From the NCBI GenBank assembly GCA_028275165.1, contig JAQCNF010000165.1, forward strand, positions 1 to 50,590: a stretch of 50,590 bases of DNA. The letters run 5' to 3'. A model generated the notes under the pieces. It had not been told where the DNA came from, did not search any database, and worked only from the letters and a program-made list of their open reading frames with translations. The DNA is from Haloquadratum sp. (lineage in GTDB: Archaea > Halobacteriota > Halobacteria > Halobacteriales > Haloferacaceae). The position numbers were made by a program, and so were the translations under genes. Of the stretch, positions 17,641-25,823 are shown one piece after another; the stretch's first letter is position 1; the number at the start of each line of letters is the position of its first letter.

Positions 17641-17679
17641 TTATATTAACCAGTAGCTTTTTTGATACAGCTACTGGTT
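17641..17679 (+). promoter_or_regulatory. pgi promoter with a perfect 11-bp inverted repeat (candidate operator)
   Basis: AACCAGTAGCT (17648-17658) and AGCTACTGGTT (17669-17679) are exact reverse complements separated by ten bases. The repeat ends seven bases before the pgi ATG. A TATA-like stretch TTATATTAA (17641-17649) precedes it, so the dyad would cover the transcription start of a short-leader mRNA. This is the expected place for a repressor site; an mRNA hairpin hiding the start is the alternative. Confidence 0.65.
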
Positions 17680-17686
17680 TCAAATC

Positions 17687-18979
17687 ATGCACGTAGATCT
17701 CGGGACGGTGCTCGGGACGACTCCAGGACTCTCCGAACACACCTTAGAGCAACTCAACGGAGTCGTAGGTCAAGCACACGAGCGGATCCAACACGGTCGT
17801 GCAAATAGTGAGCATGGGTATACTGCACTCTCGCTCCCTGATACGGTAAATCTTGATCAGATTCGATCAGCGGTATCTCGTTTTGAGTCGCCACAGGCAA
17901 TTGTGGTCATCGGGATTGGTGGCAGCGCACTTGGTGCGGCTACTCTCGTTGACGCACTTGGTGGTGAGGATGATCCGCCAGTGCACGTGCTGGACAACGT
18001 TGATCCCGACTCGATTCAGTCTACCCTCAGCCAACTTCCACTTCAAGAAACGGTTGTGACTGTTATCTCGCGGTCTGGACAGACTGCAGAGACACTTTCG
18101 AATTTTCTTGTTGTGCGTGAAGCGATGAAAATGGCTGATATCGACTGGACGCAGCAGACACTCGTTATCACTGGCGAGTCAGGCAACCTGTCTGATCTTG
18201 CGACCCAGTACAGCCTCCCTCAACTGAGTGTCCCAGATGGTGTCCCAGGACGTTTTTCAGTCCTTTCAGCTGTGGGACTAACAATTGCTGCATTTTTAGA
18301 TATCGATGTCGATGCAGTTGTTAAAGGTGCAGCAGACGGTGAAGCTGATCTATCCGGATCAATATTTGAAACTCCAGGGTATGCCTACGGGGCGGTTGCA
18401 CATGCACTCAACCAGCGGGGTGCTAAAATAAATGTGATGATGCCGTACGCGGAGCGTCTGGAAACATTTGGCGAGTGGTTTCGCCAATTGTGGGCTGAGA
18501 GCTTAGCGAAAGATGGAGTTGGACAGACACCGGCGACAGCACTTGGAGCGACTGACCAGCACTCCCAGTTACAATTGTATCGTGCAGGGCCACCTGACAA
18601 GCTCGTCACGCTGGTTCGCCCGGCCACTCGGGATGATATCGATATTCCCGAGACGGCCCTTGCAGGGCTCGGCTATCTGAATGGGGAGTCACTTGGGAGT
18701 CTACTTGATGCAGAGTTTGAGGCAACAGAAGCAAGCCTTTTTGCCGCAGATGTTCCAGCAATCAGGATCGAAATAGACGCACTTGATCCACATTCGCTGG
18801 GGCGACTCCTGTATGAGATGGAAGCTGCGTGCATACTCTTTGGGGAGTTGGCCAATATCTCGACGTTTACCCAGCCGGCCGTCGAGTGGGGAAAACGAGC
18901 CACCAGAGGATTACTTCGTGACGCATCGACTGCTGAAACCGAGACAATAACCGACAAGCAGACGTTCATTATCGAGTGA
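17687..18979 (+). CDS. pgi: glucose-6-phosphate isomerase
   Basis: Interconverts glucose 6-phosphate and fructose 6-phosphate. The 430-residue protein belongs to the classical PGI superfamily: IGIGGSALGA (sugar-phosphate loop), SRSGQTAET (phosphate-binding serine/threonine loop) and the C-terminal signature around GATDQHSQLQLY. In haloarchaea it serves gluconeogenesis and the semi-phosphorylative pathway rather than classical glycolysis. The inverted repeat just upstream suggests sugar-dependent regulation. A GC-rich repeat (GCCTCGGGGTCAAGCCC) begins three bases after its stop. Confidence 0.95.
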   Translation: MHVDLGTVLGTTPGLSEHTLEQLNGVVGQAHERIQHGRANSEHGYTALSLPDTVNLDQIRSAVSRFESPQAIVVIGIGGSALGAATLVDALGGEDDPPVHVLDNVDPDSIQSTLSQLPLQETVVTVISRSGQTAETLSNFLVVREAMKMADIDWTQQTLVITGESGNLSDLATQYSLPQLSVPDGVPGRFSVLSAVGLTIAAFLDIDVDAVVKGAADGEADLSGSIFETPGYAYGAVAHALNQRGAKINVMMPYAERLETFGEWFRQLWAESLAKDGVGQTPATALGATDQHSQLQLYRAGPPDKLVTLVRPATRDDIDIPETALAGLGYLNGESLGSLLDAEFEATEASLFAADVPAIRIEIDALDPHSLGRLLYEMEAACILFGELANISTFTQPAVEWGKRATRGLLRDASTAETETITDKQTFIIE

Positions 18980-19005
18980 ACCGCCTCGGGGTCAAGCCCT
19001 GAGGC
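18980..19005. repeat. post-stop GC-rich hairpin, copy 2
   Basis: Immediately after the pgi TGA comes ACCGCCTCGGGGTCAAGC and then CCTGAGGC, folding into a stem of about nine pairs with one G-T. It shares 15 bases (GTGAACCGCCTCGGG) with the sequence across the stop of the MBL-fold gene at 21603-21617, and its core with the hairpin at 5437. It may act as a terminator, but its repetition across stop codons suggests an insertion-sequence end. Confidence 0.55.
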
Positions 19006-19034
19006 ACTTGGGCTGTTCTGCCTGTAGAGAGTAT

Positions 19035-19250
19035 TTATGATATGTCGCGCACTGCGCGTATAAAAAATAGCCAAAAACCGACGATGATTATTCCAATCAA
19101 TATCCACTGAATAGAAACTGCCGGCTGGGGAACCCATCCCAAGGTAGTTGCTCTCATGACTCCAAACGCTACCAGTAGCCAGCATCCTCCAAAGAGAAGC
19201 CGCCATGACCACCAATCACGCATAATCGTTCCGAGCGGTCGGTCATTCAT
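19035..19250 (-). CDS. small two-helix membrane protein
   Basis: A 71-residue protein with two hydrophobic segments (WRLLFGGCWLLVAFGVM and IQWILIGIIIVGFWLFFI) joined by a short polar loop, starting at ATG 19250. The family is not recognised with certainty; similar small membrane proteins are common in haloarchaea. It is divergent from the AAA ATPase gene across 56 bases. Confidence 0.6.
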   Translation of the reverse strand: MNDRPLGTIMRDWWSWRLLFGGCWLLVAFGVMRATTLGWVPQPAVSIQWILIGIIIVGFWLFFIRAVRDIS

Positions 19251-19306
19251 TAGTGTGACTGTGTATTCCGACGGGCTTATGACAATTAAAAGCGAATATG
19301 TGAAGG

Positions 19307-20680
19307 ATGAGTGACCGGGCCCTCGAAGTGGTCGAATTTCTCCTTACGGCACACCTCTATACTGAAAACCGTGAGCGAGATGAGAACGATCTGCCGCCGC
19401 GATATCGGCGGGTATTTTGGTCAGAACCAGCGGATAATGAGGACGATGATGAAGCAGATCAAGAACCTCAGATGGTCGATATTGAGCGTCCGCTAGTTGT
19501 GACAGAAACAGTTGCGCGCAAAGCAACGGGAGTCGAACACCCTTGGGACGCCATTAGTGATTTGCTGTTTACGCAGCAGGATGATTTCTCAGGGCGGCTC
19601 TCGCTGACACAGGAGGATATGGCGATAAATTGGTATTTAGATCGAGCTGATGGGGAGCGAATCGCAACGAATGCAACCATCGCGGCTGCGGTAGAAGATC
19701 ACGATGGCGTGGATGTGACATATGAAGAAGCGCGTGAGCACACACGGCCAATCCACGCAGACCGCGTATGGATTGATAGTCTTCTTGACCAGTACTTCGA
19801 CGAAGAAGAAGATGCAGAGATGCTAGATCTCGTTCAGGTGAGGGCTCCAGAAGAAATTGAGATGACGCTGGGTGATCTCGTACTCACAGGTGATCAAGAG
19901 GGCGAGATAAAGAAATTAATGAAAGCGATTGAACATCGTGAGTATCTTGCCGATATTGGACTCCGAGAAATTGGGAAAATATTATTTGTTGGCCCTCCAG
20001 GAACTGGGAAAACCACGGTTTCGCGAGCACTCGCACACGAACTCAGCCTACCCTTCGTCGAGGTAAAGCTCTCGATGATCACCTCACAGTATCTTGGGGA
20101 GACAGCAAAGAACGTCGAAAAGACATTTGAAGTTGCAAAGCGGCTCTCACCATGTATTCTATTTATCGATGAGTTCGATTCAGTGGCAAAAACTCGGCGT
20201 TCGGACGAACATGCTGCATTGAAACGAGCTGTTAATACCTTGCTCAAGAGTATTGATGACATTTCCCTTATTCGTGATGAGGTGATCCTTATCGGGGCAA
20301 CGAATCACCCAGATCAGCTTGATGCGGCGGCATGGCGTCGTTTTGATGAGATTGTGAATTTCCCCCGGCCAGACGAAGCTATGCGAGCAGACATACTGCG
20401 TATTATCACCGAGCGTATGGAGATTGCAGAGTTCGACCCTGTAGAGGTAGCTGAGCTAACACAGGGCCTCACTGGCTCGGATCTTCGGATGGTTCTCCGC
20501 GAAGCAGTGCTTGAAGCGCTCGCTGAAGAGCGGACCGCTCTCACACAGCAAGATATTGTTAATGCTGTCGAGGAGTTCGAAGAGCGAGATAATCTGAAGA
20601 ATATGAATATGATGGACGATAGTGATCAGATGATCGCTGGTGATGGTGGAGATAGCCACGGTCACACCCACCAGCATTAG
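19307..20680 (+). CDS. AAA ATPase with haloarchaeal N-terminal domain and His-rich tail
   Basis: A 457-residue single-ring AAA protein. About 200 acidic N-terminal residues (LPPRYRRVFWSEP..., with clusters of Asp and Glu) precede one AAA module: Walker [14 protein letters not shown] (about residue 228), Walker B CILFIDEFDSVAK, sensor 1 LIGATNH and an arginine-finger region AAWRRFDEI. The C-terminus ends SHGHTHQH. The module is of the Cdc48/proteasomal-ATPase type, but the N-terminal domain differs from PAN and Cdc48, so its substrate is unknown. ATG at 19307 with a TATA-like TTATGACAA about 29 bases upstream fits a leaderless message. Confidence 0.85.
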   Translation: MSDRALEVVEFLLTAHLYTENRERDENDLPPRYRRVFWSEPADNEDDDEADQEPQMVDIERPLVVTETVARKATGVEHPWDAISDLLFTQQDDFSGRLSLTQEDMAINWYLDRADGERIATNATIAAAVEDHDGVDVTYEEAREHTRPIHADRVWIDSLLDQYFDEEEDAEMLDLVQVRAPEEIEMTLGDLVLTGDQEGEIKKLMKAIEHREYLADIGLREIGKILFVGPPGTGKTTVSRALAHELSLPFVEVKLSMITSQYLGETAKNVEKTFEVAKRLSPCILFIDEFDSVAKTRRSDEHAALKRAVNTLLKSIDDISLIRDEVILIGATNHPDQLDAAAWRRFDEIVNFPRPDEAMRADILRIITERMEIAEFDPVEVAELTQGLTGSDLRMVLREAVLEALAEERTALTQQDIVNAVEEFEERDNLKNMNMMDDSDQMIAGDGGDSHGHTHQH

Positions 20681-20781
20681 GAAAATGACCTGTGAGTGAG
20701 TTGGATTGCGAATTACCTATCGAATATGCAGCGAGGGAAGATGGTATACGTTGAGTATAATCAAACAGAGGAGTGAGTAAT

Positions 20782-21606
20782 GTGCGGATAACGCTGTTAG
20801 GGACTGGCGACACGACTGGAACACCGACTGTTGGGTGTACGTGTGATACGTGTGAACGGGCGAGACAGGAGGGAATCGAGCGAACACGGTTCTCAGTACA
20901 CGTTCAGAACACACGGACTGATGAATCGGTGCTCATCGATTTCAGTCCTGATTTTCGAGATCAGTTCTTGACTCATGACGTATCGCTCCCAGATGCTGGG
21001 ATTGTCACACACATTCATTTCGATCATGTCGATGGGCTTGGGAACGCTTACCGCCTCTTCGACCAACTCCCAGTGTATGCGGCTGATGAGGTTGATTCGG
21101 TCACTGACAAGACCGTTGCAGAATCAATTGCAAATAAATATCACTATCTTGATCGGGTAGATATACGCTCACAACCCCCACTCACCACATTCAAGCTATG
21201 TGGACTGTCTGTGACGCTAGTGCCAGTAAACCACCCACCATTGCTCTGCTATGGTGTTGTGGTGGAGGATCCAGTCACTGAGGCGAAACTTTCGATCACT
21301 GGAGATACATGCTATGACATCTCTCAGGCGGCACGAACTGCGCTTGCTGACGCTGATCTGATGCTGGCAGATGCAATTGTGCCGGCTGCGTTCTGTAAGC
21401 ACCACCCGATTGGCGGTGCGCACCATGACGACTCAGGTGTGCCTGCGACGTTCGGCACGAAGCACATGACGAGAGAGGGGGCACTTCGATTGGCTGACGA
21501 ACTCGATGCTCAGATGACTCGTCTCGTCCACACAGCACATTTTTATCCCGTTGCCGAGGCCTTTACCGAACCGCTCGCTGTCGATGGTGAGGCATACACA
21601 CTGTGA
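20782..21606 (+). CDS. MBL-fold metallo-hydrolase, PhnP-like
   Basis: Probable metal-dependent phosphodiesterase. It begins RITLLGTGDTTGTPTVGC, followed by CDTCERA (structural zinc cysteines as in PhnP) and the HxHxDH motif THIHFDHVDG. Further ligands are in ITGDTCYD and HTAHFYP. PhnP cleaves cyclic phosphoribosyl phosphates; RNase Z-like activity is an alternative. Two GTG starts compete: 20773 and 20782. The latter is chosen because a GAGGAG ribosome site (20768-20773) lies eight bases upstream and the protein then starts like its relatives. A GC-rich repeat follows the stop. Confidence 0.85.
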   Translation: MRITLLGTGDTTGTPTVGCTCDTCERARQEGIERTRFSVHVQNTRTDESVLIDFSPDFRDQFLTHDVSLPDAGIVTHIHFDHVDGLGNAYRLFDQLPVYAADEVDSVTDKTVAESIANKYHYLDRVDIRSQPPLTTFKLCGLSVTLVPVNHPPLLCYGVVVEDPVTEAKLSITGDTCYDISQAARTALADADLMLADAIVPAAFCKHHPIGGAHHDDSGVPATFGTKHMTREGALRLADELDAQMTRLVHTAHFYPVAEAFTEPLAVDGEAYTL

Positions 21607-21617
21607 ACCGCCTCGGG
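21607..21617. repeat. post-stop repeat, truncated copy 3
   Basis: ACCGCCTCGGG follows the TGA of the MBL-fold gene exactly as it follows pgi, but the sequence diverges afterwards (TTTAATTG), so no complete hairpin forms. It is a partial copy of the element seen at 5437 and 18980. Confidence 0.5.
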
Positions 21618-21783
21618 TTTAATTGAAGTAGTTTGAGACGCAGAGTGTCCCATCATCGCGGAGATTCACGTCTTCGATTTCTAATCGAGAACAACCCCAA
21701 GGCACTCAACCTGCCCCGCCTACAGAGGAACTGAGATGCCGAATCTTATCACTCATATGCAGTAGTATCTGGGCGGGTGACAC

Positions 21784-22764
21784 TCAGAAAAACTCAGATA
21801 ACCCTGATTGACGGCGTTCTACCCCTGGTGGATTTTTTATCCATGGTGTACGCGCATCCCGAAGGTCGTCGGGGTTCATCACTGGTGGATCATCCTCAGC
21901 GTAGCCAGGGCAATCAGGGCCACATCGCTGCGAAGGGTCGATGAGCGATTCAAAATGATCGCAGAATATCTGCCCACCCGCCGTCACAGACGCACTTTGA
22001 CAGGCTGGCGGGTCGTATGTTCGCCATCCCTTTCCATACGTCCGCTCGGCGATATCCCGCCGTGCGCGCCGCTTTTCATCCGCGGTGATCGGGTATATAT
22101 CTGCTCGATCGTTCAGACGCTGAGTGATTTCAATTCCCGCCTGTCCCGAATCGAGCATCATGGGCTCGCGAACGACTGTGCGCTCGTTGCTCTCTGGGTC
22201 GAACCGCCATACACCGACTGTTTGAGGAATTCGATTGAGATGGGCTTCAGTTACGTAGGTCTCTGTAGCCAGGATGATGTGATCAAATAGGCTGATTGAG
22301 ACGTCAAATTCCAACTGTGCTGTCAGATCGCCAGGGGTAGATAAATCAGGCTTATTCTCAATTCCAATGAGTTTTGAAAACCAGCAATCAGGGTATGAGA
22401 CCGCCTGCCGGATGTATGGCTGTCCAGAATGAAATTCGCGTGTGAGAAATCCGATTTGTAATCCTGTTTCGATACAATCAGTCTGCCATTCGTTCAACCC
22501 GCCTAAAACGTCGGACTCTGGAATTGCTGTTGCGACGCCGACAGGGCTATTCAGAAGAGGTGGAGGAATTGTCGCCGCAGAAATCCGTGCACGGTCAATA
22601 AACTCTTTGCCTGGCGAAAGAGCGCAGATATCAATGACTCTTTTTCCCCGGTCAGACCCGCCTGCTCCTATCTGCCGAGCAAGTATCCATTCGGCGTCCT
22701 GCTCTATGATTCCACATAAACTAATCTCAAATTGAGATTCATTCGGAGAGTTACCAACGACCAT
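21784..22764 (-). CDS. DUF5787 family protein
   Basis: A 326-residue soluble haloarchaeal protein. The N-terminal part (FEISLCGIIEQD) is followed by an alpha/beta segment with conserved-looking charged stretches (IGIENKPDLSTPGDL, residues in a nuclease-like xEXK arrangement) and a C-terminal cysteine cluster (CQSAS...IFCDHF...RCGPDCPGY). The EN-K and cysteine pattern could suit a restriction-endonuclease-like fold with a metal cluster, but that is my inference. ATG at 22764 is chosen over an upstream start at 22776. Confidence 0.72.
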   Translation of the reverse strand: MVVGNSPNESQFEISLCGIIEQDAEWILARQIGAGGSDRGKRVIDICALSPGKEFIDRARISAATIPPPLLNSPVGVATAIPESDVLGGLNEWQTDCIETGLQIGFLTREFHSGQPYIRQAVSYPDCWFSKLIGIENKPDLSTPGDLTAQLEFDVSISLFDHIILATETYVTEAHLNRIPQTVGVWRFDPESNERTVVREPMMLDSGQAGIEITQRLNDRADIYPITADEKRRARRDIAERTYGKGWRTYDPPACQSASVTAGGQIFCDHFESLIDPSQRCGPDCPGYAEDDPPVMNPDDLRDARTPWIKNPPGVERRQSGLSEFF

Positions 22765-22814
22765 TGCCGATATCAAGCGTGTTCAGCGGCGTCAATATCG
22801 AGTCATAGAGCAGC

Positions 22815-23147
22815 TTAAAAATGCCCTGTTGAGTCACTACCATACTGCAGTTCCCCCCCACGGCCACCTTCCACTGTGCTACTTCCATGGTCACCAGAAC
22901 TGGGAACCTTGACCCGAACATCGGTGACTTCCTCGAAATCTTTGATAATATCCATTTTGATATTATCGGCTGTCAGGTTTGAAATACCACACCCTGAGCA
23001 CGCACCGCCGAGTTCAACTACAACCTCTCCTGACTGTGGATCGGCTTTCTGAACGACACTCTCACCACCGTGCATTTGGATTATCGGCATCTGACCGACC
23101 ATCCATGTCTCAATCCGAGAGCGGAGGGGTTCTTTCGACTCACTCAT
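22815..23147 (-). CDS. NifU C-terminal domain protein (Fe-S scaffold)
   Basis: This 110-residue protein consists of one NifU-type scaffold domain with the CxxC pair in [10 protein letters not shown] (Cys50, Cys53) that holds a transient iron-sulfur cluster for delivery to apo-proteins. Flanking regions [16 protein letters not shown] and [12 protein letters not shown] fit the Nfu fold, and a Gly/Ser-rich tail follows. It is transcribed alone. Confidence 0.9.
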   Translation of the reverse strand: MSESKEPLRSRIETWMVGQMPIIQMHGGESVVQKADPQSGEVVVELGGACSGCGISNLTADNIKMDIIKDFEEVTDVRVKVPSSGDHGSSTVEGGRGGELQYGSDSTGHF

Positions 23148-23272
23148 AATCTATATTCCGAGCGGAAGGTTGTAACTTTGCCGTTCATATATCTGAAATA
23201 TATCATGAAAAATGTATTATATCCGATTATCTGGCGAGTTATGGAAGTTACAAGGCTCCAAAACCCTGCGGG

Positions 23273-23285
23273 CGGGGATACAGCC
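23273..23285 (+). repeat. left-end motif upstream of tnpB relic
   Basis: CGGGGATACAGCC, the core of the motif also found at 5833, 13601 and 50272, lies 81 bases before the tnpB start. It links the motif family to a tnpB gene and marks the probable left end of this element. Confidence 0.55.
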
Positions 23286-23365
23286 GACACCTCCTACACA
23301 ACCCACCGTCGATGACATCGCCGGATATTCCACACTCGGTCGTTACTTCTCATATACTAATTTTC

Positions 23366-24380
23366 ATGAGTGGTTATGAACACAGTCCGACGCTGGAGAC
23401 AACCCGCACCTATCGAGCAAAAATCGTCAACCATTCGCAAGTGAGTGACGACCTCGATGACTGCGGGCACTCAGCCTCGAAACTGTGGAGCGTCGTCCGC
23501 TACCACTCCCAACAAGAATGTGATGATACTGGCGAGATTCCGTCGCCGATCTCAAGGGCGAATGAAAAGACCACGAACGAGACGGTACAAAGACCTCCAT
23601 TCTCAGTCAAGTTCGTTCGAGACGGCTCCGCCGTCTCGTGATGCCAATGAGCTTCGCTCAGTGGGCACAGCGCGTTCTCGAAGAATTCGCTGCGTTCAAC
23701 AGTTGGTTCAAAAAGTCCAACAAAGGTGACACAGATGCGAATCCTCCCCGACCGCGAGCGAGGCGACAACCATTCACGCTCCACCGTGACGAGGAAGCAG
23801 AACGGCATCAGGACTCCAAGCACGACAAACTCCGTCTGAGCAAAGGGCTCAATTTGAAGACCCACCGCTCGGAGTTCATCCTCACAGAGGACGAGACGCG
23901 ACCAGACGTGACCGTGGAGAAATCCAGCAGTGTATTGACCGCGAGGTCGGTCGCATCGGGTGAGCGATATTCGAGAGGACTCGTGGGGGATGCGCGGGAA
24001 TAACAAGCCCCACGAATGGGAGTTCGACCGCTTCACCGCGTGACTCGAGTCCAAAGCCGAGGAACACGGCATCCTCGTTGAACAAAAAAGCGAGCAAGAC
24101 GTGCTCGTGTTGTGGCCGAAAGCGTGATGGGAATCGTGTAGAGCGTGGCCTGTGCGTCTGTGAGTCGTGCGGTGCGACAAGACGTGTGCGGTGAATATTC
24201 GCAGACAGAGAACTCAGAATCCTCTTCGGGAGAATATGAGTCATGGTCGGCACGGCCACTCGCCTACTTGTTCGATCAAACCTCGGGCGTTTCGCACCGA
24301 GCGAACAGGGAGGTTGTGAACCGTCATATCCCAACGCTCGGGGATCCTCGCCTACGGCGGGGAGGATGTCAAGCCAACTT
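23366..24380 (+). pseudogene. tnpB: tnpB relic (IS605/IS1341 type) with its catalytic core deleted
   Basis: Transposon-encoded RuvC-like RNA-guided nuclease family, here dead. Pieces in order: LETTRTYRAKIVNHSQ at the N-terminus, QRVLEEFA and FNSWFKK, DSKHDKLRLSKG, a ETRPDVTVE segment, then a jump to IDREVGRIG, the zinc finger CSCCGRKRDGNRVERGLCVCESCG, and a tail matching the intact copy at the right edge (SEQGGCEPSYPNARG). At least three frame changes are present. The stretch that normally holds the first RuvC aspartate is missing. A double-hairpin insertion lies at 23614-23670. Confidence 0.8.
23614..23670 (+). repeat. double-hairpin palindromic unit, copy C, inside tnpB relic
   Basis: GAGACGGC-TCC-GCCGTCTC (23619-23637, perfect 8-bp stem), then GTGATGCC, then a second hairpin AATGAGC-TTC-GCTCAGT. 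The layout (hairpin, GTGAT, hairpin with a TCC/TTC loop) is that of copy B at 13792. It separates tnpB pieces LHSQSS and QRVLEE that should be adjacent. Confidence 0.6.
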
Positions 24381-24537
24381 TCAGCTTGGATCGCGTCAGG
24401 GGAGATGCGCCAGCGAACTTTTTCAGTCACCGTCTCGACTAACGCAAGTGTATATTTTATCTCCGGTATATTGAGCTAACATATCAGTCGTTTTGGCTGC
24501 CAGTGAATACGGCTCAGTGTCAGGAGGCACCATCTTG

Positions 24538-24744
24538 ATGAAAATATCTCAATTGAAGCGGCAATTAGGCCGACATAAGCGGGATTTCGCATTTGCACTC
24601 CCAAATCCAATAGCTGGGATCCGCAAAAAAAGCGCGTGGCTGATACTCACTGAAGAACGCTCCCCAACCCTGATTATCAAATCAACGTCTGGATTTCACC
24701 GTACTCCGAATGAATTCACAACGAGCATACCGTCTAAATATTGA
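24538..24744 (+). CDS. small basic protein, unknown
   Basis: A 68-residue frame starting at ATG 24538 (MKISQLKRQLGRHKRDF). It has a basic N-terminus, a SAWLILTEERSPTLIIKS core and a polar end. A longer frame from 24493 adds 15 residues. No family is recognised. It lies between the tnpB relic and the ROK gene and is convergent with the latter. It may be a real short gene or chance. Confidence 0.35.
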   Translation: MKISQLKRQLGRHKRDFAFALPNPIAGIRKKSAWLILTEERSPTLIIKSTSGFHRTPNEFTTSIPSKY

Positions 24745-24777
24745 ACGCTCAGGATAGCCGTATAGAGCAAGGAGAAG

Positions 24778-25758
24778 TTAATCCATGCGTAGGTGTGAGT
24801 GGTCACCGGTTCCACCAGTGAGTGCACTCGCAACGGCACCCATCACGACAACATCATCGCCCAGTGTGGTCAACTTTATTTCTGGGACATTAGACATCAC
24901 CATGTCGTCAATATGTGCACGAATAGGGTCAAGCACTGCAGTTGGATTGTTGAGCGCGACGGCTCCGCCCACGTAAATAACAAGTGGGGCATAAGCATGG
25001 ATGAGATTCGCTACGCCGATGGCATTCCATCGACCGAGTTGTTCGACAATATGCGCTGCCAATCTGTCCTCATCAGCACGTAGAAAGACATCTTTAGCCG
25101 AAAAATCAGGATCAGAGAGCGGGAGATCAGTCTCGATTGTTTGTTCATCTGCTAACGCTCTCGCATAGTGAGGAATGTTATTTCCTGAACAGTACGCTTC
25201 CCAGTGACCATCGTGACCACACCCGCATGTAAGCTTCCCACGAGGGTCAACAGTCATATGTCCGACTTCACCTGCATTTCCATCCCATCCATCAATGACT
25301 GACCCATCAACACAGACGCCTGCACCAATACCCGACGAGATGGTTAGGTAGGCCATATCATCCGGATTCGTATCTGCATGAAATCGCTCACCAATAGCCC
25401 CTGCGTTCGTGTCATTGTGTAGAAATACACGCTCAGTGTCAAATAATACCGAAAGTGGTCCTGTCAGTGGAATTTCATCAATCGTATTGGGGAGATTTGC
25501 TGGATCTTCTACCGACCCGGATGTTAAGTTGAGTGGACCGATTGCACCAATGCCAGCGGCCGACACCTGGTCGGGGGAAATTGACGCAGCTTGACAGGTG
25601 TTACGGGTAACTCGGAGTACTGCTTCGGTGACTGCGATGCCACTCGGCCCCTGTGGTGTTGAGACTCCGCCGGATTCGATCACAGACGCATCATCGCTCG
25701 CTACGACTACTCGGATATTTGTTGCGCCGAGGTCAATGCCCACATAGTACCCCATCAT
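24778..25758 (-). CDS. ROK family sugar kinase (glucokinase-like)
   Basis: Predicted ATP-dependent hexose kinase. The N-terminal ATP loop is GIDLGATNIR. The catalytic aspartate is Asp116 in HNDTNAG, and the ROK ExGH motif is at 164-167 (GEVGH). The zinc motif reads CGCGHDGHWEAYC, so the third cysteine of CxCGxxGCxE is a histidine (His185). The protein is 326 residues. Two adjacent ATGs (25758, 25755) can start it. Glucose is the likeliest substrate by family. The gene is transcribed alone. Confidence 0.88.
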   Translation of the reverse strand: MMGYYVGIDLGATNIRVVVASDDASVIESGGVSTPQGPSGIAVTEAVLRVTRNTCQAASISPDQVSAAGIGAIGPLNLTSGSVEDPANLPNTIDEIPLTGPLSVLFDTERVFLHNDTNAGAIGERFHADTNPDDMAYLTISSGIGAGVCVDGSVIDGWDGNAGEVGHMTVDPRGKLTCGCGHDGHWEAYCSGNNIPHYARALADEQTIETDLPLSDPDFSAKDVFLRADEDRLAAHIVEQLGRWNAIGVANLIHAYAPLVIYVGGAVALNNPTAVLDPIRAHIDDMVMSNVPEIKLTTLGDDVVVMGAVASALTGGTGDHSHLRMD

Positions 25759-25823
25759 TTCAGTGTACGAGATCCCATTAGTTGAGTAACGGGTTTTGAT
25801 ATGTATGGCTATTGTGACCGGTT

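Noticed and set aside
5437-21617. CCTCGGGG repeats as a CRISPR array
   Set aside because: Only three copies, thousands of bases apart, with no regular spacers or cas genes.
23500-24430. 226- and 182-codon minus-strand frames
   Set aside because: Shadows of the decayed tnpB; no recognisable domain.
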